DNA from: Olleya sp. Bg11-27
Lineage (GTDB): Bacteria; Bacteroidota; Bacteroidia; Flavobacteriales; Flavobacteriaceae
Assembly: GCF_002831645.1 (NCBI RefSeq)
Contig: NZ_CP025117.1
Location: 1,123,514 to 1,187,513 of the forward strand
Direction: 5' to 3'
Length of the DNA: 64,000 nt
A model generated the notes under the pieces. It saw only the letters and a program-made list of their open reading frames with translations, searched no databases and had not been told where the DNA came from. Every line of letters starts with the position of its first letter. Position 1 is the first letter of the stretch. Below, in pieces: positions 58,967 through 64,000 of this stretch. A program made the position numbers and the translations under genes.

Positions 58967-59947
58967 ATGTCACAAGAAGTAGAACCGATTTTAGCAGAAA
59001 ATAAAGATAGATTCGTGATTTTTCCAATCCAACACCATGATTTATGGGAGTGGTATAAAAAATCTATGGCTAGTATTTGGACTGCTGAAGAGATTGATTT
59101 ACATCAGGATATTTCAGATTGGACTGAGAAGTTAACAGATGATGAGCGTTACTTTATCAAACACGTGCTCGCTTTTTTTGCGGCAAGTGATGGAATTGTT
59201 AACGAAAATTTAGCTGAAAATTTTGTTAACGAAGTACAGTATAGTGAAGCAAAATTCTTTTATGGTTTCCAAATTATGATGGAAAACATACACAGTGAAA
59301 CATATTCGTTATTAATTGATACTTACGTTAAGGACGAAAAAGAAAAAAATGGGTTGTTTAACGCAATCGAAACTTTTCCTGCTATTAAGAAAAAAGCAGA
59401 TTGGGCACTTAAATGGATTGACTCTCCAAGTTTCGCGGAACGTTTAATTGCGTTTGCAGCAGTTGAAGGGATTTTCTTTTCAGGATCATTTTGTTCTATC
59501 TTTTGGTTGAAAAAACGTGGTATTATGCCAGGTTTGACGTTTTCTAACGAATTAATATCTCGTGACGAAGGAATGCATTGTGATTTTGCAGTGCATCTAC
59601 ACGAAAATCACTTGGTTAATAAAGTGCCAAAAGAACGTATTAAAGAAATTATTATTGATGCTTTAAACATTGAAAGAGAGTTTATAACAGAGTCTCTTCC
59701 TGTAAGTTTAATTGGTATGAATGCTAATTTAATGACGCAATATCTTGAGTTTGTAACTGATAGTCTTTTAGACGACTTAGGTTGCGATAAGGTATACAAT
59801 ACCGCTAATCCATTCGATTTTATGGAAATGATTTCACTTCAAGGTAAAACCAATTTCTTTGAGAAAAGAGTGGGGGACTACCAAAAAGCAGGAGTTATGA
59901 ATAAAGAAGTCGATGAAGATAAATATAATATGGATTTCGATTTTTAG
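58967..59947 (+). CDS. nrdB: Ribonucleotide reductase class I, beta subunit
   Basis: A 326-residue R2 protein. Diiron ligands lie in [26 protein letters not shown] (Glu and His) and later in [18 protein letters not shown]. The helical bundle holds the tyrosyl-radical cofactor for the alpha subunit. nrdA follows 213 bp later in the same direction; the gap has two small hairpins (AATAAG/CTTATT near 60101-60118 and CTGAAT-GGTG-ATTCAG at 60121-60136). Confidence 0.96.
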   Translation: MSQEVEPILAENKDRFVIFPIQHHDLWEWYKKSMASIWTAEEIDLHQDISDWTEKLTDDERYFIKHVLAFFAASDGIVNENLAENFVNEVQYSEAKFFYGFQIMMENIHSETYSLLIDTYVKDEKEKNGLFNAIETFPAIKKKADWALKWIDSPSFAERLIAFAAVEGIFFSGSFCSIFWLKKRGIMPGLTFSNELISRDEGMHCDFAVHLHENHLVNKVPKERIKEIIIDALNIEREFITESLPVSLIGMNANLMTQYLEFVTDSLLDDLGCDKVYNTANPFDFMEMISLQGKTNFFEKRVGDYQKAGVMNKEVDEDKYNMDFDF

Positions 59948-60160
59948 TATCGACATCTAATCGTAAACAATTTTTATTGGAATACTAAGTTGTATTAGCA
60001 TGGTATGTAGTGCTTGGCAATCTTTTGCCCCAATCCTAAATAAATTAATTAATCCCTAAATAATTAAGGTGTTGAAAAACAGCTTAGTCTATAGTTTAGA
60101 CCAATAAGTTAACTCTTATTCTGAATGGTGATTCAGGATAGAAATTAAAATGTGTAAAGT

Positions 60161-62644
60161 ATGTATGTAATCAAAAGAGACGGAAGAAAGGAACAGATAA
60201 TGTTCGATAAAATAACAGCTAGAGTGCGTAAATTGTGCTATGGTTTAAATGAACTTGTAGATCCTTTAAAAGTAGCCATGCGTGTTATTGAAGGATTATA
60301 TGATGGAGTAACTACTAGTGAGTTAGATAATTTAGCTGCAGAAGTTGCGGCAACAATGACGACATCTCATCCTGATTATGCACGTTTAGCAGCACGTATC
60401 TCAGTATCAAACCTACACAAAAACACTAAAAAGACGTTTAGTGAAGTGATGCATGATTTGTATGTATATGTAAACCCAAGAACAGGTAAGGAAGCGCCCT
60501 TATTGTCGGATGAGGTTTACAAAGTGATTATGGATAATAAAGAGAAATTAGACTCTACTATTATATATAATCGTGATTTTAGTTATGACTATTTTGGGTT
60601 CAAAACCTTAGAGCGTTCGTACTTATTAAAACTTAATGGGAAAATTGCCGAGAGACCACAGCATATGTTAATGCGTGTGTCTATTGGAATCCATTTAAAC
60701 GATCTAGACTCGGCGATAGAGACATACGAGCTGATGTCTAAAAAATACTTCACACACGCTACGCCAACCCTTTTTAATTCAGGAACACCAAAACCACAAA
60801 TGTCATCTTGCTTTTTATTAGCTATGCAAGACGATAGTATTGATGGGATATATGATACCTTAAAACAAACTGCTAAAATATCACAATCTGCCGGAGGTAT
60901 TGGATTGTCTATTCATAATGTACGTGCTACAGGAAGTTATATCGCAGGAACAAATGGGACTAGTAATGGTATTGTACCAATGCTAAAAGTCTTTAATGAT
61001 ACGGCACGTTACGTAGATCAAGGAGGCGGAAAACGTAAAGGAAGTTTTGCGATGTATATCGAACCTTGGCATGCAGATATCTTTAGTTTCTTAGATTTAA
61101 AGAAAAATACAGGTGCAGAGGAGCTACGTGCACGTGATTTATTTTATGCGATGTGGATGCCAGATTTATTTATGGCGCGTGTGCAGGAAAACGCAGAATG
61201 GACGTTAATGTGTCCAAACGAATGTCCTGGTTTAGCAGATGTACATAGTGAAGAATTTGAAGCACTATATACTAAGTACGAAGCAGAAGGAAAAGGGCGT
61301 AAGTCTATAAAAGCACGTGAACTTTGGGAGAAAATATTAGAATCTCAAATTGAAACAGGAACACCTTATATGTTGTATAAAGATGCAGCAAACCGTAAGT
61401 CTAACCAGAAAAATTTAGGTACGATTAAGTCTTCAAACTTATGTACCGAGATTATGGAGTATACCTCTAAGGATGAGGTTGCGGTATGTAATTTAGCATC
61501 CATTGCTTTGCCAATGTTTATTAAAAATGGCGAGTTTGATCATAAAGAATTATTTAGAATCACGAAACGTGTGACTAAAAACTTAAACAGGGTTATTGAT
61601 CGTAATTATTACCCTGTGATAGAAGCAGAAAATTCTAACATGCGTCACAGACCAATCGGTTTAGGTGTGCAAGGTTTAGCTGATGCTTTTATTAAATTAC
61701 GTATGCCTTTTACTAGTGATGAAGCAAAATCATTAAACCAAGATATTTTTGAAACACTGTACTATGCTGCATTAACGGCTAGTATGGAAGAAGCAAAAGT
61801 AGATGGACCATACCAAACGTATGAAGGATCTCCAATTAGTCAAGGTCAGTTTCAACATAATTTATGGAACATCCAAGAAGATACTTTAAGTGGTCGTTGG
61901 GATTGGGATAAATTAAGAAAAGAGGTTAAAAAACATGGCGTACGTAACTCACTGTTAGTGGCACCAATGCCAACAGCATCAACTAGTCAGATATTAGGTA
62001 ATAACGAGTGTTTTGAGCCTTACACGTCTAACATTTATACGCGTCGTGTATTATCAGGAGAGTTTATTGTAGTAAACAAGCATTTATTAGAAGATTTAGT
62101 AGACTTAGGATTATGGAATGATGATCTTAAAAATGAAATCATGAGAGCTAATGGTTCTGTGCAAGACGTCGCTATTATTCCTCAAGATATAAAGGATTTA
62201 TATAAAACAGTATGGGAGTTAAGCATGAAAGACATTATTGATATGTCTAGACAACGTGGTTACTTTATAGATCAATCACAATCGCTTAACTTATTCTTGG
62301 AAGGTGCAACTATGGCTAAACTGACTTCAATGCATTTTTACGCATGGAAAAGTGGTTTAAAAACAGGAATGTACTACTTAAGATCTAAGAGTGCTGTAGA
62401 CGCAAAGAAAATGACGGTTACAAAACAAAAGAAAGCCGAACCAGTTGCTGTTAAAGCAACCGTTGAAGTTATAGAGAACGATGGTGTTGCTCAAAAACAA
62501 CAAAAAGCAGCTGATACAGCAGTTAAGTTGGCTAATACTTCTAGTAGTGTAGAAGGAGAAGCAATGACACCAGAAGAAATGAAAGCATTAATTGCTCAAG
62601 CTAAAGAAGCGGAAGGTGATGATTGCCTAATGTGTGGTTCTTAA
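60161..62644 (+). CDS. nrdA: Ribonucleotide reductase class I, alpha subunit
   Basis: The 827-residue protein starts with an ATP-cone (~1-95; [20 protein letters not shown]) that binds the overall-activity effector. The catalytic ten-stranded barrel shows [43 protein letters not shown] (active-site Asn-x-Cys-x-Glu) and [19 protein letters not shown]. The tail ends [10 protein letters not shown], the mobile CxxC that re-reduces the active site through thioredoxin or glutaredoxin. It makes deoxyribonucleotides with NrdB. A terminator follows. Confidence 0.97.
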   Translation: MYVIKRDGRKEQIMFDKITARVRKLCYGLNELVDPLKVAMRVIEGLYDGVTTSELDNLAAEVAATMTTSHPDYARLAARISVSNLHKNTKKTFSEVMHDLYVYVNPRTGKEAPLLSDEVYKVIMDNKEKLDSTIIYNRDFSYDYFGFKTLERSYLLKLNGKIAERPQHMLMRVSIGIHLNDLDSAIETYELMSKKYFTHATPTLFNSGTPKPQMSSCFLLAMQDDSIDGIYDTLKQTAKISQSAGGIGLSIHNVRATGSYIAGTNGTSNGIVPMLKVFNDTARYVDQGGGKRKGSFAMYIEPWHADIFSFLDLKKNTGAEELRARDLFYAMWMPDLFMARVQENAEWTLMCPNECPGLADVHSEEFEALYTKYEAEGKGRKSIKARELWEKILESQIETGTPYMLYKDAANRKSNQKNLGTIKSSNLCTEIMEYTSKDEVAVCNLASIALPMFIKNGEFDHKELFRITKRVTKNLNRVIDRNYYPVIEAENSNMRHRPIGLGVQGLADAFIKLRMPFTSDEAKSLNQDIFETLYYAALTASMEEAKVDGPYQTYEGSPISQGQFQHNLWNIQEDTLSGRWDWDKLRKEVKKHGVRNSLLVAPMPTASTSQILGNNECFEPYTSNIYTRRVLSGEFIVVNKHLLEDLVDLGLWNDDLKNEIMRANGSVQDVAIIPQDIKDLYKTVWELSMKDIIDMSRQRGYFIDQSQSLNLFLEGATMAKLTSMHFYAWKSGLKTGMYYLRSKSAVDAKKMTVTKQKKAEPVAVKATVEVIENDGVAQKQQKAADTAVKLANTSSSVEGEAMTPEEMKALIAQAKEAEGDDCLMCGS

Positions 62645-62694
62645 AAAGAATGGATAAGATTGCTGAGCTTATCTAAATTAAAGTGTTATAATCT

Positions 62695-62731
62695 AAAAAA
62701 GTGCCTTGATAATTTCGAGGTACTTTTTTTA
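62695..62731 (+). terminator. Rho-independent terminator after nrdA
   Basis: AAAAAAGTGCCT and AGGTACTTTTTT pair over 12 positions with one G-U, with a T-run at the end. A smaller hairpin, GATAAG/CTTATC, precedes it at 62653-62674. Confidence 0.8.
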
Positions 62732-63131
62732 GCGCCTTTTTTGAAAAATAAAAAAGAGGATAGTTGTCTGTTGTACAGGCTTTTAGGTGTTTAATTGTTG
62801 AAAAACAAAAAAATAAAAGAGTATGAGTGTATAATTAGAAATGCTGAAGAATAGTACAAAAAAAAGGGACATCGTGAAATATCCCTCTTGGCTATATATT
62901 TTTTACAATAATTGGTTCCGACGCCTATTTTGTAATTATAAAAATATGAGAATTTATATTCTCTTACTTTCTTCTTCAAAGAAACAAAATAAGTTTCTAC
63001 CTGCCAAGTTAAATATTTCTATAAAAAATTTATAATCTCTTAGCGACTGTATTGTATGTAGTTGGAGAGATTAAATAGTTATTAACTAATTCTAGAGTTT
63101 ATTAACAACTAGAATTATAAAAAAGTAGAAT
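62732..63131. other. Non-coding region with inverted repeats before the right-edge gene
   Basis: No credible gene. Inverted repeats: GAGAAT-TTAT-ATTCTC (62948-62963), TAATCTCT (63033-63040) with AGAGATTA (63066-63073), and AATTCTAG (63088-63095) with CTAGAATT (63109-63116). The last two lie within 100 bp of the start of the next gene, where a promoter and operators would be expected. No TAnnTTTG box was found. Confidence 0.5.
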
Positions 63132-64000
63132 ATGTATAATTTTGTAATTTATAGAGTGGCACTCTTAAATAAAGCCAAAGAAGAGCAAATATTAAGTCGT
63201 TTTAATGGAGAAACTGATTTGTTAAAAATTTTTAATCAATTTTATAGTGCATACCAGAAGCCGAATGCTGTTTATTTCAATAAGCAAGGGAAGAAAAAAG
63301 CTTTTTCAATAACTTCGGATATTGAATGTAATGACAAGGAAAGGAGTCTAATTTCTTATTTAGATTCAGCTTATAGTGGCGAAAGTCTAGAAATACGAAG
63401 TCCGTTTAATAAACTTAATTATGTAGTTGGAAAAGAAGAACTACAGAGTAGAAAAGTGTTTTCATGCATCCATATTCCAGAAGGTTCAAAATTTGGGTAT
63501 ATAGTGTTTGAAAGTAAAGCGAATCATGGTGTCAAAGTGATTTTTGAAAGACAATTTCAAAAATTTTTAAATGAATTAGGTTTTCAGGATTTTAGAGTTC
63601 AAATAAAACCAAGTTTAAATTTTAATTATTTATCAAATATGATTGATAAAGGGACGCTTAAAAAAGTAAGATTGATTAATTATAAATACACAGAAGGTAG
63701 TCAATATAGTTTATGGAATGTTAAATCAGGTAATCAACATACTGAAGAATGGAAATCTACAAGTAAAACAAACAATGATGTTACTAAACATGAGTTAGGG
63801 CACTTATTTTTCTCAAATGTCAATAAGAACGAGAAGATTTCTTTTTTGGATGAATATCTAGTTGACGAAATTGCTTTTGAGATATGTCATAATGGCTCCT
63901 CTAAAACGTTTTATATCAAAGATAAATCTAAAATGAGATCTAATATTGATGTCTCTAATAGGTTAAGTTTTGAAGGTGGGCAGTCTACTTATTTGTCTCT
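63132..64000 (+). CDS. Unrecognised protein with a HELGH zinc-protease-like motif, 3'-truncated by the window edge
   Basis: An open frame of at least 289 codons from ATG runs to the window end without a stop. The start MYNFVIYRVALLNKAKEEQI has no signal peptide or membrane helix. The middle reads as a mixed alpha/beta protein rich in Lys, Asn and Phe. Near the end is TKHELGHLFFSN, with His220, Glu221 and His224 forming HExxH, followed about 20 residues later by DEYLVDEIAFEI, where an acidic third ligand could lie, somewhat like ImmA/IrrE-type peptidases. I do not recognise the family. Its AT-rich, Lys/Asn-heavy coding and its place after a long non-coding gap suggest an accessory gene; defence or phage origin is only a guess. 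Confidence 0.7.
   Translation, partial: MYNFVIYRVALLNKAKEEQILSRFNGETDLLKIFNQFYSAYQKPNAVYFNKQGKKKAFSITSDIECNDKERSLISYLDSAYSGESLEIRSPFNKLNYVVGKEELQSRKVFSCIHIPEGSKFGYIVFESKANHGVKVIFERQFQKFLNELGFQDFRVQIKPSLNFNYLSNMIDKGTLKKVRLINYKYTEGSQYSLWNVKSGNQHTEEWKSTSKTNNDVTKHELGHLFFSNVNKNEKISFLDEYLVDEIAFEICHNGSSKTFYIKDKSKMRSNIDVSNRLSFEGGQSTYLS

Noticed and set aside
62791-63035. Two overlapping frames of about 62-64 codons on opposite strands after nrdA
   Set aside because: Their products have no plausible protein character, overlap each other, and occur in AT-rich DNA with several hairpins.

Overview
The window is chromosomal DNA from a member of the Flavobacteriaceae (Bacteroidota); the genus cannot be fixed from the sequence alone. 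The evidence is low G+C content, the Bacteroidota -7 promoter box TAnnTTTG in front of many genes, little sign of Shine-Dalgarno sites, two C-terminal type IX secretion (T9SS) sorting domains, a TonB-dependent receptor under a TPP riboswitch, and typical flavobacterial families (DUF3127, DUF3098, DUF3109, DUF4286, DUF6370, HTTM, OlsF).

Layout. 1-7.6 kb: the end of arfB, a TPP riboswitch with a thiamine-type outer-membrane receptor, a Rieske-like lipoprotein, greA with a hairpin-rich leader, a HIT protein, a sensor kinase with a zinc-ribbon membrane protein, a flavin-reductase-like protein and a DUF3127 protein. 7.6-13.6 kb: aat, tag, a thioredoxin-like protein, then the leftward cell-envelope/RNA group ftsX - DUF3098 - uppP - truB - TonB-like. 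13.7-19 kb: leuS with several unusual in-frame insertions, followed by about 1 kb of dispersed and tandem palindromic repeats around a small DUF6370 lipoprotein. 19-28.8 kb: TlpA-like protein, mfd, a TerB-like protein, then a leftward signalling operon (coiled-coil protein, longin/roadblock-like protein, Ras-like GTPase, hybrid histidine kinase) behind fbp. 28.9-32.5 kb: GNAT, aspartate kinase and the aminolipid synthase OlsF. 32.5-45 kb: a leftward housekeeping stretch (ArsR, YtxH/LEA-like, hydroxyacid dehydrogenase, mgtE, rsmA, TPR protein, serS, HTTM protein, ribF) with one small membrane-peptide gene. 44.9-48.7 kb: a broken T9SS gene beside an intact secreted metalloprotease. 48.7-62.6 kb: pth, rplY, prs, tRNA-Leu(CAA), LacI regulator, manA, HupE-like protein, dCMP deaminase, S41 protease, MarC, DUF3109 and the class I ribonucleotide reductase pair nrdB-nrdA. 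After nrdA there is about 490 bp of non-coding DNA and then an unrecognised gene with a HELGH motif that runs off the right edge.

How genes work together. nrdB and nrdA with the dCMP deaminase and prs supply nucleotides; aat, tag, truB, rsmA, leuS, serS, pth, rplY, arfB and tRNA-Leu serve translation and repair; uppP and ftsX serve cell-wall synthesis and division. The parts least explained by known housekeeping functions are the GTPase/longin-like/kinase operon, the rebuilt leuS, the tandem repeat array at 17.4-17.9 kb, and the right-edge gene.
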